Made by a program: the position numbers and the translations under genes
Part shown: positions 1 to 12,330 of the stretch, piece after piece
Layout of the letters: the number at the start of each line of letters is the position of its first letter
Position numbering within the stretch: position 1 is the stretch's first letter
Notes under the pieces: model-generated
The model's input: the letters and a program-made list of their open reading frames with translations, nothing else
Databases searched by the model: none
Told to the model about the DNA's origin: nothing
Assembly (NCBI RefSeq): GCF_045679555.1
Contig: NC_092091.1
Span: 77,392,902-77,456,901, forward strand
DNA: 64,000 nt
Reading direction: 5' to 3'
Origin: Salvelinus alpinus
Lineage: Eukaryota > Chordata > Actinopteri > Salmoniformes > Salmonidae

Positions 1-2239
1 TCCATACACTTCACTAACTCCACATACTTCACTAACTCCACACACTTCACTAACTCCACACATTAACTAACTTCACTAACTCCATACACTTCACTAACTC
101 AACACACTTCACTAACTCCATACATTTCACTAACTCCACATACTTCACTAACTTCACTAACTCCATACACTTCACTAACTCCACATACTGCACTAACTCC
201 ACACACTTCACTAACTCCACACATTCACTAACTTCACTAACTCCATACACTTCACGAACTCCACACACTTCACTAACTCCATACATTTCACTAACTCCAC
301 ACACTTCACTCACTCCACACACTTCACTCACTCCACACACTTCACTAACTCCACACACTTCACTAACTCCACAGACTTCACTAACTCCACAGACTTCACC
401 AACTCCATACATTTCACTAACTCCACACACTTCACTAACTCCATACACTTCACTAACTTCACTAACTCCATACTCTTCACTAACTCCACACCCTTCACTA
501 ACTCCACACACTTCACTAACTCCACACACTTCACTAACTCCACACACTTCACTAACTTCACTAACTCCATACACTTCACTAACTCCATACATTTCACTAA
601 CTCCACAGACTTCACACACTCCATACACTTCACTAACTCCACACACTTCACTAACTCCACACACTTCACTAACTCCACACACTTCACTAACTCCACACAC
701 TTCACTAACTTCACTAACTCCACACACTTCACTAACTCCATACACTCCACTAACTCCATACACTCCGCTAACTCCATACACTCCACTAACTCCATACACT
801 TCACTAACTCCACACACTCCACTAACTCCATACACTCCACTCACTCCATACACTCCACTAACTCCACACACTTCACTAACTCTAGACACTTCACTAACTC
901 CACACACTTCACTAACTCCACACCCTTCACTAACTCCACACACTTCACTAACTCCATACATTTCACTCACTCCACACACTTCACTCACTCCACACACTTC
1001 ACTAACTCCACACACTTCACTCACTCCACACACTTCACTAACTCCACACATTTCACTAACTCCACACATTTCACTAACTCCACACACTTCACTAACTCCA
1101 TACACTTCACTAACTTCACTAACTCCATACACTTCACTAACTCCACACACTTCACTAACTTCACTAACTCCATACACTTCACTAACTCCACACACTTCAC
1201 TAACTCCATACATTTCACTAACTCCACACACTTCACTCACTCCATACACTTCACTAACTCCACACACTTCACTAACTCCACACACTTCACTAACTCCACA
1301 GACTTCTCTAACTCCACACACTTCAATAACTCCACACATTTCACTAACTTCACATACTTCACTAACTTCACTAACTCCACAGACTTCACTAACTCCACAC
1401 ATTTCACTAACTCCACACACTTCACTAACTTCACTAACTCCACACACTTCACTAACTCCATACATTTCACTAACTTCACTAACTCCATACACTCCACTAA
1501 CTCCATACACTTCACTAACTCCATACACTTCACTAACTACACACACTCCACTAACTCCATACACTCCACTAACTCCATACACTCCACTAACTCCATACAC
1601 TCCACTAACTCCATACACTCCACTAACTCCATACACTCCACTAACTCCATACACTCCACTAACTCCATACGCTTCACTAACTCCATACGCTCCACTAACT
1701 CCACTAACTCCACACATTTCACTAACTCCATACACTCCACTAACTCCATACACTCCACTAACTCCATACACTCCACTAACTCCATACACTCCACTAACTC
1801 CACACACTCCACTAACTCCACACACTCCACTAACTCCACACACTCCACTAACTCCACACACTCCACTAACTCCATACACTTCACTAACTCCATACACTCC
1901 ACTAACTCCATACACTCCACTAACTCCATACACTCCACTAACTCCATACACTTCACTAACTCCATACACTCCACTAACTCCATACACTCCACTAACTCCA
2001 TACACTCCACTAACTCCATACACTTCACTAACTCCATACACTCCACTAACTCCATACACTCCACTAACTCCATACACTCCACTAACTCCATACACTCCAC
2101 TAACTCCATACACTCCACTAACTCCATACACTTCACTAACTCCATACACTCCACTAACTCCATACACTCCACTAACTCCATACACTCCACTAACTCCATA
2201 CACTTCACTAACTCCATACACTCCACTAACTCCATACAC
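1..2239. repeat. 18-bp minisatellite, left edge cut by the window
   Basis: Tandem units of 18 bp built on 'ctaactccatacactc(c)a', with 9-bp half-unit variants ('cactaactt'). Units near 1500-2239 are almost identical while those at 1-1500 are more varied (tac/cac, ttc/tcc). The unit has no stop codon in several frames, so long reading frames exist on the minus strand (up to 729 codons of YGVSGV-type repeats). They are a by-product of the period being a multiple of three, not evidence of a gene. Confidence 0.95.
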
Positions 2240-3549
2240 TGGGCTCTTTCTCAGTCATCTAAATATCTGTCCTTTCCTCGTCTGTTCTCTCCTTCACTGA
2301 TCTGAAAGAAGTGACTAGATGAAAGCTAAGCCAGTCTAATGATGCGCTTCCTTCCACCATATTGTTTTCACCAGTGAAGCCAATCAGTGCAGATGATAGG
2401 AAGGAGACAAGGAGAGGAGACAATTGAGAAAGAGCCTCGGGTCAAACGTGGTCGTTGCAGATGGAACGTTGCAGATGGAAATGCCATCAATAAAGCTGAT
2501 TCCTTATTCTACACGTCAGAGAGGCATGTTTTTTTTATGACATAGTATATTTCTATCTGAACATTCCTGAACGTTGCATCCTGCATCCTGCTGAACGGCC
2601 CCTTGGTCTGGTCACATGTCCACAGAAGTCTACCATCTAATGGTATATTATTGTACTGCACTAACTCTGCCATGTTTCTATGTGGATTTTTTTCTTTAGG
2701 GGTTTTGGATAAATGCTGAAAAGAAAGCGTGTGGTAAACACAGGCTAAGTAGATCTTATATGTTGTGTTCTATGACATTAGCAGTCAGCTAATGTTCCCT
2801 TTTGTGAATTTTGAACACTTTATAATTCATAAAGGTGACGTTAACTGACTGATATTATCTCATAGAACTAAAAGTATAACCCTCTCCAAAAGAAATGTTA
2901 ACCTCAGACCTTATTTTTGGCATTCATCCCAAAACCCCATTCTTTACCCATTATTTTCCCCCATGGGAATGGCTGAATGAACCCGAGGTAACTCATTTCC
3001 GTTTCTTATTGGTACAAGCTGGCGAGCTCTATTCAAGATTGAAACATTCAAACCCGATGGGCACTACATCGACATACTAATTGTTTTGCAATCTTGGTAG
3101 GAAATGTAACGTCTATGTTGCACAGTAATGTCGCTAATATTTGATATCACCACAGGTTACGAAGCTTGAGAATCCACTTCCGGAACCCCTCGTTGTAGCT
3201 ACTTGCGGATTTACCATTTGGCAGAAGAGAAAAAAAATCCTCATGCCTTGTTTTCTCACGGTGCCTCATGAGCTGGGTATAATATTAGAAAATAATACTG
3301 GTCATCTTTTTGAAATATAATTTCTCCGCTAGAGGCCTCCCAATGCTCCACTCAATGGAAGATGGAATTAAAATAGCGGAATTAGAAGTTAAAGGAGGAC
3401 AGGCTACAACCACCATGAGCCAACTGGGGAGTGCTACTTTATACTTTGATATTTTGACATTGAAGCCCTCAATCTGACTCTGGGAAAGTAGATAAACTCA
3501 TGGATAGCACTTTTATGTCTGCATCCAGTATGAAGGAAGTTAGAGATAC
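2240..3549. other. no recognised gene
   Basis: Mixed-composition DNA between the minisatellite and a Tc1 fragment. The only sizeable open frame (2895-3080, 61 codons) has no recognisable motif. Parts look like interspersed repeat, but I cannot name the family. Confidence 0.5.
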
Positions 3550-3905
3550 AATGCCTTCAGAAAGTATTCATATACAACATTAGAACATTTTGTTGTGTTA
3601 CAGCTTGAATTCAAAATGCTTTAAATCAATTTTTTTCTCACCCATCTACACAAAATACCCAATAATGACAAAGTGAAAACATTTTGAAAAATGTATTGAA
3701 AATGAAATAGAGAAATACCTAATTTACATGAGTATTCAGACCCCTGACTCAATACGTTGTAGAAGCACCTTAAGCAGTGATTACAGCTGTGAATCTTTCT
3801 GGATACATTTTTAAGAGCTTTCCACACCTGGATTGTGCAACATTTGCACGTTATTCTTTTTTATCTATTATTCAAGCTCTGTCAAATTGGATGTTGATTT
3901 TATTT
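3550..3905. mobile_element. Tc1/mariner-like terminal fragment
   Basis: Begins with 'atgccttcagaaagtattca', the usual outer end of a salmonid Tc1 family, followed by the A/T-rich inner terminal repeat and 'gtattcagacccctgactcaa'. The following 150 bp (to about 3890) continue as in other salmonid copies of this repeat. No transposase frame remains. A diverged relative of this end occurs at 26740 and 33650. Confidence 0.6.
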
Positions 3906-4339
3906 TGTTTTAGCTTTACTTTAACAGAGAATAAATATTTGAGACCTAGGTCTCTTTTACAAATGTGCCCATTTTTACATTACAATATGAAAACACAGTC
4001 ATGGGAAGCACAAATAAAACATTCACAAATCACCCAGAAAATCAGTTACGTTGCTCCACAAATAAGTCCTCAATCAATACATTAAAATTGCCCGAACGGC
4101 ACCAGAACATCAAGATGAAATATTTATATTATTTGTTTAGAATTTTGTTCCACCATTATGGTGCTTTAAAACTAAAAGCAGATTTACCTAGCTCGGTGGA
4201 GACCCTAGGAACCTCAAGAGTTAACCAATCCTGTGAACAGGGTTAGGCAACTCAGGTGTCTATACTTCAACAGCAAAGTTAGATAAGACGGAAGTTTATG
4301 AAGTAGGGCCTTATAAGCAAAAAGGGAGTATTGTAGAGA
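3906..4339. other. no recognised gene
   Basis: AT-rich stretch with only short open frames without motifs. It separates the Tc1 fragment from the 3' end of a reverse-strand LINE. Confidence 0.4.
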
Positions 4340-4566
4340 CCTACGGGTCTTTGATTTGATTTGGATCTCTTTTAGTCCCCATTTGGACTAATCTTCCAAG
4401 AGTCCTTAAACATTAAAAAACAATTTATAATACGAACACATTTTCACATATAACACACTATTACAAACATACATAATATACTAACGTAATGACCCAATAA
4501 ATACTCAATCTAAAAAATATTGATTCTTTATCTATTATAGTCCAACAACATTTCTATGTATTATAT

Positions 4567-6612
4567 TTAAATCGTTTTAAAATAATGTTTAAATGTATAT
4601 ATTGAAACGTTTCTGGTTTGCTCTGTTAATTTATTCCATTTCTTTATTTCTCTAAATCGAAATGTTCTTTTGCCTATTTCTCTTTTCTGTCTGGATAACG
4701 CATAAATGGTGGACAACCTATTCCTAGTATTTACGGAATGTCTGTCTCTTACCAACTGAATACCGTTGTGAATAGAACTTGGCCGTTTTAAATTATGCTT
4801 ATTTTATTTCATAATATACATGTTTTTTTCAATTATCTTGTCGATTGATGACCAACCGAGAACATTGAGCATGACTGCAACAAAAGAACCATATCTCCAC
4901 CTTAAAATAATCCTTGCTGCTTTGTTCTGTGCATTCTGCAGCCTCCTAACTTCACTTGATGATGCATTTCCCCAGACCACAGAACAGGGGAAATGCATTT
5001 AACTCTCAATTAAAGCTTATGTTATTTGCTGAATAATTTTTCCTGGTAAATATTTAGCTATCCTTCTGATTATGCATGCTGTTTTAATATTTTTTTTTAC
5101 ATAGATTAGTTATTTGAGACGACCATGATAAGCAGTTGTCTAGCTGCACTCCAAATAGTTTGGTTTCTGCCACTTCTTCAATTTGTACTCCTCCCATACT
5201 TAATTATATCCCATGCTGTTTTGGCCTTTTCCTAGTGGAACAGACCAACATAAATGTGGTTTTCTTGGTGTTTAAAACAAGGTTGTTCCGGCAACCCCAC
5301 TCCCTGATATTCTCCAAATCTCCTTGTAAAGCTTGCTGTACCTGTTGAACCGATTGTCTTGCTGCATAAATTGTAGTATCATCTGCAAATATAGTAGCTT
5401 GAGTTTCAGCTAAGGCATAGGGAAGGTCATTGGTATATATTAAATAAAGAAGTGGCCCAAGGCAGCTGCCCTGCGGTATTCCACAGTTTAACATATGAGG
5501 TGAAGAAAATTAACCATTGATATAGGTGGACTGTTTCCTGTCAGTTAGATATGACTGTACCCAATTCAATGCTACCTCCTTAAAACCATAATGCATTAAT
5601 TTTGTCAAAATTATTTCATGATCCACTAAATCAAATGCTGCACTGAAATCTAAAAATAGTACTCCCACAAACCTGCCATTATCCATAGCATTGAGCCACT
5701 GGTCAGTCATGTCAACCAATGCAGTGGTAGTGGAATGGTTTTTGCGATAAATATGCTGATTGGCTGTAATCAGATCATTCTTTTCCATGTACTCCCATAT
5801 TTGTCTACTCACAATACCCTCCAATATCTTACTGAGTGAAGGGAGTAGACTAATTGGTCGACTATTGGCAGGAGTAATGGGTTCTTTGCAGTCTTTCGGA
5901 ATAGGACACAATTTCGCATGCTTCCATACATTTGCAAACATCCCCTTTTCCAGTGACCAATTAAATATGTATCTCAGTGGAACTGCAATCTGGGGAGCAG
6001 CACAGCTAAGCAAACAATTCTCCACTGACACTGTTTGCAGACTAAAAGAGCAGATCTTGATGCTCATAATATGATCATCAATCCATTGGACAATAGCTTG
6101 TTTGGAAGAATGTTAATTTCTTAATTTATATTAAAATCACCTAAGATAAATACATATCTGTTGTTATCTGTGGCCTGGTCAAACCCAGTACATAATTCAT
6201 CCAAATAGGACACCTTAGAGCTAGGAGGTCTATACACACATCCCACCAATATGGGTGCCTGGTGAGGCAGATGTACCTGAGCCCATAGTGCCTCTATTTG
6301 ACTTACATTAAGGTAATCCCTCCTCTTAAAAGGTATATGATTCTGAATGTACAGTGCTACACCCCCACCATTCCTATTCCTGTCCCTTCTCAGTAGACTA
6401 TATCCATGAATGTTAATTTGCCCATAATTTACAGATGCATCTAAATGCGTTTCGGTCAAAGCCAAAATATGAATATTATTTATGTTGACCAAGTTAAAAA
6501 CCTCATGTGTTTTGTTAGGAAGGCTACATACATTAACCTGAGCTATATGCACCCCTATCCTCATCAAGTGGAGATCAATAGAGCATGTATTCGTTATAGT
6601 TGAAGTTGTCAT
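4567..6612 (-). pseudogene. LINE ORF2 remnant: AP endonuclease + reverse transcriptase
   Basis: Pieces in different frames on the minus strand. The endonuclease piece (6612-6121) shows LTETHL, a GGVALY block, CVYRPPSS and GDFN, the core of exonuclease-endonuclease-phosphatase LINE nucleases. The RT piece 6067-5510 shows PIPKD, SRPISLLP, FLDFSAAFDLVDH. Piece 5494-5204 shows GIPQGSCLGPLLYLIYTNDL and the catalytic FADDT box. Pieces 4998-4804 and 4755-4567 are the C-terminal region (QNAQNKAARII). At least four frame breaks or stops and an internal deletion make this inactive. The FADD catalytic box is intact, so decay came from indels rather than from loss of the active site. Confidence 0.85.
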
Positions 6613-6737
6613 GATACACTACAACACACAAACTCACATTTGAACATTGATTTAAAACAGCCAGGAAGTTACTCTAGAGTCCTGATACAATTGCCCGTTG
6701 ATATAAAGTTTATCCATCACCATGGAGATTCGTTGAT

Positions 6738-7340
6738 TCAGGCAACGCTTTCCTTCATGATGGGATATAGTTTTTTTCTCCTTTCATTGATCTCGGTGGG
6801 GAAGTGATCATTCATTCCAAAATCAGTGTTTCTGAGTTCTCTGCCCATGTTCTTCGTCATTTCCTTTTGCTTAAATTTGTCAAAACATGCAATAATAGCC
6901 CGTGGCCTATTTCCAGAGGCCTTACCTATTCTATGGACTCTGGAGAAAGTGACATTACGCACAACATCAGTGGGCAGTTTTAGTTGAGTTGACATAAAGT
7001 CTCGGACTGTGTCCTCACAGCCTCTGCTGTTGTCATTCTCCGCTATCCCTGAGAATATTAGATTGTTCCGCATTGATCGACACTGTACATCAAGCAAGGT
7101 TTCTTTAAGTTGTTTGTTCTCCCTTTGCACCACCTCCACCTTGCTATGAATAGAGTCTACAGTACCTTTCAGCGCCGTGTTCTCTTTCCTTAGATCATCA
7201 ATCTGACTGAATTCTAGACTGGCACATAATGCATTGATGTCTTCTCGTAATATATCCAAGGTATCAAGTTTGGCAAGCCTTTCATTGATGGATTTTAACA
7301 AGTCAACATCCATATCAGTAAACCTCTCCCCACTCGCCAC
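6738..7340 (-). CDS. LINE ORF1-like protein (coiled coil + RRM-like), 200 codons
   Basis: Open frame of 200 codons on the minus strand directly upstream of the ORF2 remnant. Residues about 10-95 are a heptad-rich coiled coil. Residues about 95-185 contain RNNLIFSGI, VRNVTFSRVHRIG and RPRAIIACF, the pattern of L1-type ORF1 proteins (transposase_22 family: RRM plus C-terminal domain), which bind the element RNA as trimers. A further frame at 7675-7295 overlaps its start and may be the frameshifted N-terminus. Transposon gene, probably dead with its element. Confidence 0.7.
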   Translation of the reverse strand: MASGERFTDMDVDLLKSINERLAKLDTLDILREDINALCASLEFSQIDDLRKENTALKGTVDSIHSKVEVVQRENKQLKETLLDVQCRSMRNNLIFSGIAENDNSRGCEDTVRDFMSTQLKLPTDVVRNVTFSRVHRIGKASGNRPRAIIACFDKFKQKEMTKNMGRELRNTDFGMNDHFPTEINERRKKLYPIMKESVA

Positions 7341-7659
7341 ACCCTCTTACTAGGGGATGGTTTGGTTCCATCGTTGATACCTATTGGCCAACCTGGTTTT
7401 GGTTTGTTTTGTTGATTGGGTTGGTTGTCCTTAACAATGCTTGAATCCTCTGAAACCAGCGACATGTTTCTTTGAGTTCGTAAGTATCTCTCGTCGATGA
7501 ATCGTTCAAGCTCTTCAATGGATTCTGAATCATCCAGCGTGTTTACAGGCAGAGTTAAACACACAAACAAACTGTTCAGCCGCAACTGAAAACCGCTGGT
7601 TGAAACTCTCCGAGTCACTCTCCGAGGCTTTGACAACCCTCTCAATGTCCTCCTCGACG

Positions 7660-9250
7660 CTCGTTTGTCAACCACTCCACAAATTTCTTGTTAACAAACT
7701 ATAGTTTTGGCAAGTCGGTTAGGACATCTACTTTGTGCATGACACAAATCATTTTTCCAACAATTGTTTACAGACAAATTATTTCACTTATAATTCACTG
7801 TATCACAATTTCAGTGAGTCAGAAGTTTACATACACTAAATTGACTATTCCTTTAAACAGCTTGGAAGATTCCATAAAATTATGTCATGGCTTTAGAAGC
7901 TTCTGATAGGCTAATTGACATAATTTGAGTCAATTGGAGGTGTACCTGTGGAGGTATTTCAAGACCTACTTTCAAACTCAGTGCCTCTTTGCTTGACATT
8001 ATGGGAAAATCTAAAGAAATCAGCCAAGACCTCAGAATATAAATTGTAGACCTCCACAAATCTGGTTCATCCTTAGGAGCAATTTCCAAACGCCTTAAGG
8101 TACCAGGTTCATCTGTACAAACAATAGTACGCAAGTATAAACACCATGGGACCATGCAGCCGTAATACCGCTCAGGAAGGAGACGCGTTCTTTCTCCTAG
8201 AGATTAACATACTTTGGTGCGAAAAGTGCAAATCAATCCCAGAACAACAGCAAAGGACCTTGTGAAGATGCTGGAGGAAACAGGTACAAAAGTATCTATA
8301 TCCACAGTAAAACGAGTCCTATATCGATATAACCTGAAAGGCCGCTCAGCAAGGAAGAAGCCACTGCTCCAAAACTGCCATAAAAAAGGCAGACTACGGT
8401 TTGCAACTGCACATGGGGACAAAGATCATACTTTTTGGAGAAATGTCCTCTGGTTTGATGAAACAAAAATAGAACAGTTTGGCAATAGTGACCATCGTTA
8501 TGTTTGGAGGAAAAAGGGGGAGGCTTGCAAGCCAAAGAACACCATCCCCCAACCGTGAAGCATGGGGGTGGCAGCATCATGTTGTGGGGGTGCTTTGCTA
8601 CAGGAGGGACTGGTGCACTTCACAAAATAGATGGCATCATGAGGAAGTAAAATTATGTGGATATGTTGAAGCAACATCTCAAGACATCAATCAGGAAGTT
8701 AAAGCTTGGTCACAAATGGGTCTTCCAAATGGACATGACCCCAAGCATAATTCCAAAGTTGTGGCAAAATGGCTTAAGGACAACAAAGTCAAGGTATTGG
8801 AGTGGCCACAAAGCCCTGACCTCAATCCCATAGAAAATTTGTGGGCAGAACTGAAAAAGCGTGTGCGAGCAAAGAGGCCTACAAACCTGATTCAGTTAGC
8901 TCTGTCTCTGTCAGGAGGAATGGGTCAAAATTCACCCAACTTATTGTGGGAAGCTTGTGAAAGGCTACCCGAAACGTTTGACCCAAGTTAAACAATTTAA
9001 AGGCAATGCTACCAAATACTAATTGGGTGTATGTAAACTTCTGACCCACTGGGAATGTGATGAAAGAAATAAAAGCTGAAATAAATAATTCTCTCTACTA
9101 TTATTCTGACATTTCACAATCTTAAATTAAAGTGGTGATCCTAACTGACCTAAGACAGGGAATTTTTACTTGGATTAAATGTCAGGAATTGTGAAAAACT
9201 GAGTTTAAACGTATTTGGCTAAGGTGTATGTAAACTTCCGACTTCAGCTG
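7660..9250 (+). mobile_element. Tc1 element, Sleeping Beauty-type salmonid family (copy 1)
   Basis: Plus-strand Tc1. The right end has the full outer direct repeat ('gtatgtaaacttccgactt') followed by TA at 9251-9252. On the left the outer repeat is missing: the match starts about 55 bp inside the element at 'caaccactccacaaatttc', although the inner direct repeat ('cagaagtttacatacacta', about 7830) is present. The element therefore lost its extreme left end against the LINE at about 7660. Confidence 0.9.
8001..9022 (+). pseudogene. Tc1 (Sleeping Beauty-family) transposase pseudogene
   Basis: Starts at ATG 8001, the position used in the family, and ends at TAA 9020-9022; span about 1,022 bp against 1,023 for a full 340-residue enzyme. 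Paired helix-turn-helix DNA-binding region followed by the DDE catalytic domain (first D in WFDETKI; E in [10 protein letters not shown]). Inactivating lesions seen: a stop at codon 14, another in the RDER-equivalent segment near 8204, an insertion in the C run near 8547, TAA at about 8647-8649 and a 1-nt deletion at the second catalytic D (about 8733). The last two are shared with the copy at 22421-23445. Confidence 0.9.
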
Positions 9251-9252
9251 TA

Positions 9253-10098
9253 TGTAACAGTATATAAAGTATGCTAATGTACTGGTACTCAAGTATGACA
9301 ATTTAGTACTTTTTCCACCACTGGATGTGGCTGGGGTTATAGCATTTCTTTCACATGATCCATCAATTTAGACAAGTGTATCTGGGTAAGCGTCATCTAA
9401 TAAACAAAGTTTTTATCTGGACACTTTCTGTTTACCTGGAATTTTTCCCTTATTGTAGGCTACTACTTTTACCACTTTTAGTCTTCATCTTTACTACACT
9501 ACTCCTTAAAGAGATGCGTGGGGCTGGCTTAAGAGGCTGTAAATAATGCTGAATAGGTGTAGACAAAGGAGAGCTCTCTAGTAGGTACCAAAACATTCAA
9601 AGGCCCTTTTCTAAAAAGTGTATCAACTTTCAATGTAGAATTACTTTCCTGTTGTTCCTCAAAAATGCTGTGTATGATATACCATTTTGTAGCTCTGAGT
9701 CTCTACTTTTATCCATCGTAAAAATACATTTAAAAAATGCTAATTTTGCTACATAAGACCGAATCCAGGTTGCGAGTCACTATTGTCTATCAACTAAAGT
9801 GTTTTTACTGTGCTATGTCAACTTATAACTGACACCATTTAGTATGAAAACACTGGAGTTACCATTAGTACAGTACAACACTTAGTAATACAGTATACCT
9901 GACAAGTAAATTAGATACCTGGATCATAGTATATAGATGTATTTAATCAGTAGAATGAACACATGGTACATATGGAACAGAATGGAAGCAAACAAAGAAC
10001 ACTGCTGCATTTTAAATGGATGGAAAACTGTAGAATGATAATTGTAAAATGATCTTACAATATCAAAACACTAGTGTACAGTATAGCAGCATTCTACT
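9253..10098. other. no recognised gene
   Basis: AT-rich DNA with no coding motifs or clear repeat ends. The frame 9355-9546 is hydrophobic by composition but has no support as a gene. Confidence 0.4.
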
Positions 10099-10240
10099 TG
10101 TGCTCCAGACTAGGATCATTAATATCACAGCAGGTGATCATATCTGTCTCTAACTGGGCCTCCACAGAGCTATACAATTCTACTCTCATGAAGAGTAGAA
10201 AATACTGCTAGGCTATATGACTTCTATCTCATTCCCCACA
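10099..10240 (-). pseudogene. decayed copy of Ig-type leader exon and its 5' flank
   Basis: Read on the minus strand this matches the leader-exon region at 48942-49080: same 'gacttctatctcatt' block, 'gaaaatactgct', the 'ctctaactgggc' block and an ATG at 10141. Here the reading frame after ATGAT is broken by a 1-nt insertion and the donor GTAGG has become AAGTAGA, so it cannot encode the leader. Relic of a tandem or dispersed duplication. Confidence 0.5.
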
Positions 10241-10253
10241 ATGAAAATGCTAT

Positions 10254-10375
10254 TTTAGGCTTAGGGCTTAGGTTTAGGGTTACAATTAGGGTTACAATAA
10301 GGTTTAGGGTTGGGGTTAAGGTAAGGGTAAAGTTAGTGTTAGGTTAAGGGTTAGGTTTAGGGTTAGGGAAAATAG
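10254..10375. repeat. degenerate interstitial telomere-like repeat
   Basis: Repeated variants of TTAGGG/GTTAGG ('ggtttagggttagggaaaa') over about 120 bp, interrupted and diverged. Interstitial telomere-like tracts of this kind are common in fish introns; nothing indicates a true chromosome end. Confidence 0.6.
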
Positions 10376-10906
10376 GATTTTGAATGGCAATCAATTGTTT
10401 GGTCCCCAGAAGTATAGTAAAACAAACGTGTGTGTGATGAAACTTGACCTTCAGTTGAGATATGCACTGCGTGTATACATTCTATATGCTTGTTGATCGT
10501 GAATTTAGCATTGTGAATGTCATATAGATTGTTTGATCAGTTAAACAATTACGTGGATGTGAATTGTTAATTAGTGCACCTTGCAAATGTGATAAGGTTT
10601 CTTATATTGTTTTCAATATAAAATACCCCTTGCCCTTAGCACTGAAAAGCAAACACACACTCATGTACCCAGAGGCCATCAGTCTTGACACGATGCATTC
10701 TGCACAGCAGCCAGAAGAGAGCAGTATTTAACTTACCATCTAAAGGAATGATTGGCAGACAAAGTTTAGACTAGGGCAGGGGTAGGTTACCCTGTTCCTG
10801 GAGTGCCACAGGCTTCACCGTAATGCTGCTTTCCATTATTAATGGGTGATTGATTGATTAAAGTGGTATATTGGCTAGAGTAGTCCCTGATAAAAGGGGA
10901 AGGATG
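10376..10906. other. no recognised gene; TATA-like motif
   Basis: Contains 'caatataaaatacccctt' near 10613-10630, a TATA-like sequence about 2.3 kb upstream of the ART start. No link to a transcript can be shown. Near 10770-10810 is a fragment that resembles an interspersed repeat. Confidence 0.3.
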
Positions 10907-11980
10907 ATTTTATTTTATTTTTTTCACCTTTATTTAACCAGGTAGGCTAGTTGAGAACGTTCTCATTTACAACTGCAACCTGGCCAAGATAAAGCATAGC
11001 AGTGTGAACAGACAACAACACAGAGTTACACATGGAGTAAACAATAAACAAGTCAATAACACAGTAGGGGGAAAAAATGAGTCTATATACATTGTGTGCA
11101 AAAGGCATGAGGAGGTAGGCAATAAATAGGCCATAGGAGCGAATAATTACAATTTAGCAGATTAACACTGGAGTGATAAATCATCAGATGATGATGTGCA
11201 AGTAGAGATACTGGTGTGCAAAAGAGCAGAAAAGTAAATAAATAAAAACAGTATGGGGATGAGGTAGGTAAATTGGGTGGGCTGTTTACAGATGGACTAT
11301 GTACAGCTGCAGCGATCGGTTAGCTGCTCAGATAGCAGATGTTTAAAGTTGGTGAGGGAAATAAAAGTCTCCAACTTCAGCGATTTATGCAATTCGTTCC
11401 AGTCACAGGCAGCAGAGAACTGGAAGGAAAAGCGGCCAAATGAGGTGTTGGCTTTGGAGAAGATCAGTGAGATATACCTGCTGGAGCGCGTGCTACGGGT
11501 GGGTGTTGTTATCGTGACCAGTGAACTGAGATAAGGCGGAGCTTTACCTAGCATGGACTTATAGATGACCTGGAGCCAGTGGGTCTGGCGACGAATATGT
11601 AGCGAGGGCCAGCCGACTAGAGCATACAGGTCGCAGTGGTGGGTGGTATAAGGTGTTTTAGTAACAAAACGGATGGCACTATGATAAACTCCATCTAGTT
11701 TGCTGAGTAGAGTATTGGAAGCTATTTTGTAGATGACATCGCCAAAGTTGAGGATCGGTAGGATAGTCAGTTTTACGAGGGTATGTTTGGCAGCATGAGT
11801 GAATGAGGCTTTGTTGCGAAATAGAAAGACGATTCTTGATTTGATTTTGGATTGGAGATGTTTAATATGAGTCTGGAAGGAGAGTTTACAGTCTAGCCAG
11901 ACACCTAGGTATTTATAGATGTCCACATATTCTAGGTCTGAACCGTCCAGGGTGGTGATGCTAGTCGGGCGGGCGGGTGC
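10907..11980 (-). mobile_element. 5'-truncated LINE (L2/RSg-1-type), 3' end
   Basis: Starts at low coordinates with the family 3' end ('cacctttatttaaccaggt'). Ends abruptly at about 11978 at an ATG/GAT microsatellite, the usual outcome of incomplete reverse transcription. Confidence 0.8.
11297..11926 (-). pseudogene. LINE reverse transcriptase C-terminal fragment
   Basis: 209 open codons on the minus strand with YKYLGVWLD near the start, the block after the RT fingers/palm in CR1/L2/Rex-type LINEs, then the C-terminal region (FGDVIYKIAS, GVYHSAIRF, CDLYALVGWPSLHIRR). It has neither the endonuclease nor the catalytic aspartates, so it is a fragment, although this stretch has stayed open. Confidence 0.8.
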
Positions 11981-12005
11981 ATGATGATGATGATGATGAT
12001 GATGA
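11981..12005. repeat. (GAT)n microsatellite
   Basis: About eight tandem ATG/GAT triplets at the 5' truncation point of the adjacent LINE. Confidence 0.9.
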
Positions 12006-12224
12006 GGTTTAGGGTCTTTCTGTACTGTTTATATAGGGAACCTTTTCTCAGTATCATCAGTGGTTTTGCTGGTGTTGGTCATGTTCACACACAGCTCATT
12101 ATGGAAAAAAAGTGGGAACTTTTCTCAAAGCCATGTGGTTTTTCATGCCCCTGTGTGTGTATTATGCTTTTGTGTTTGCAGTTTGCAGTCTTATTCTTAT
12201 CCATATTTTTTTAAACTGCATTGG

Positions 12225-12330
12225 TAGTTAGGGGCTCGTAAGAAATCATTTCCCTGTAAGGTCTACTACACCTGTTGTATTCGGCGCATGTGACTTATAA
12301 AAGTTTGATTTGATTTGATTTTACATGTAC
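12225..12330 (+). mobile_element. LINE/SINE 3' tail
   Basis: Contains 'ggtctactacacctgttgta' and ends 'agtttgatttgatttgatt', the 3' end shared by salmonid LINEs and SINEs. Same end on the plus strand at 38396 and reversed at 14563. Confidence 0.7.

Larger units (their letters stand above)
4340..7668 (-). mobile_element. non-LTR retrotransposon (CR1/L2/Rex-type), decayed
   Basis: Reverse-strand LINE. The 3' end lies at low coordinates ('gatttgatttggatctctt' near 4353). Going leftward from 7668 the order is ORF1-like frames (7675-6738), endonuclease (6612-6121), reverse transcriptase (6067-5204) and C-terminal region (4998-4567). EN and RT are only about 50 bp apart, so the EN C-terminus and the linker to RT are deleted. 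The right edge is truncated or joined directly to a Tc1 element at about 7660. Confidence 0.85.

Noticed and set aside
50..2239. 729-codon reading frame (YGVSGV repeats) and other long frames in the 18-bp array
   Set aside because: The period is a multiple of three and the unit lacks stops, so frames stay open on their own; no start context, no flanking coding sequence, and the array runs off the window.
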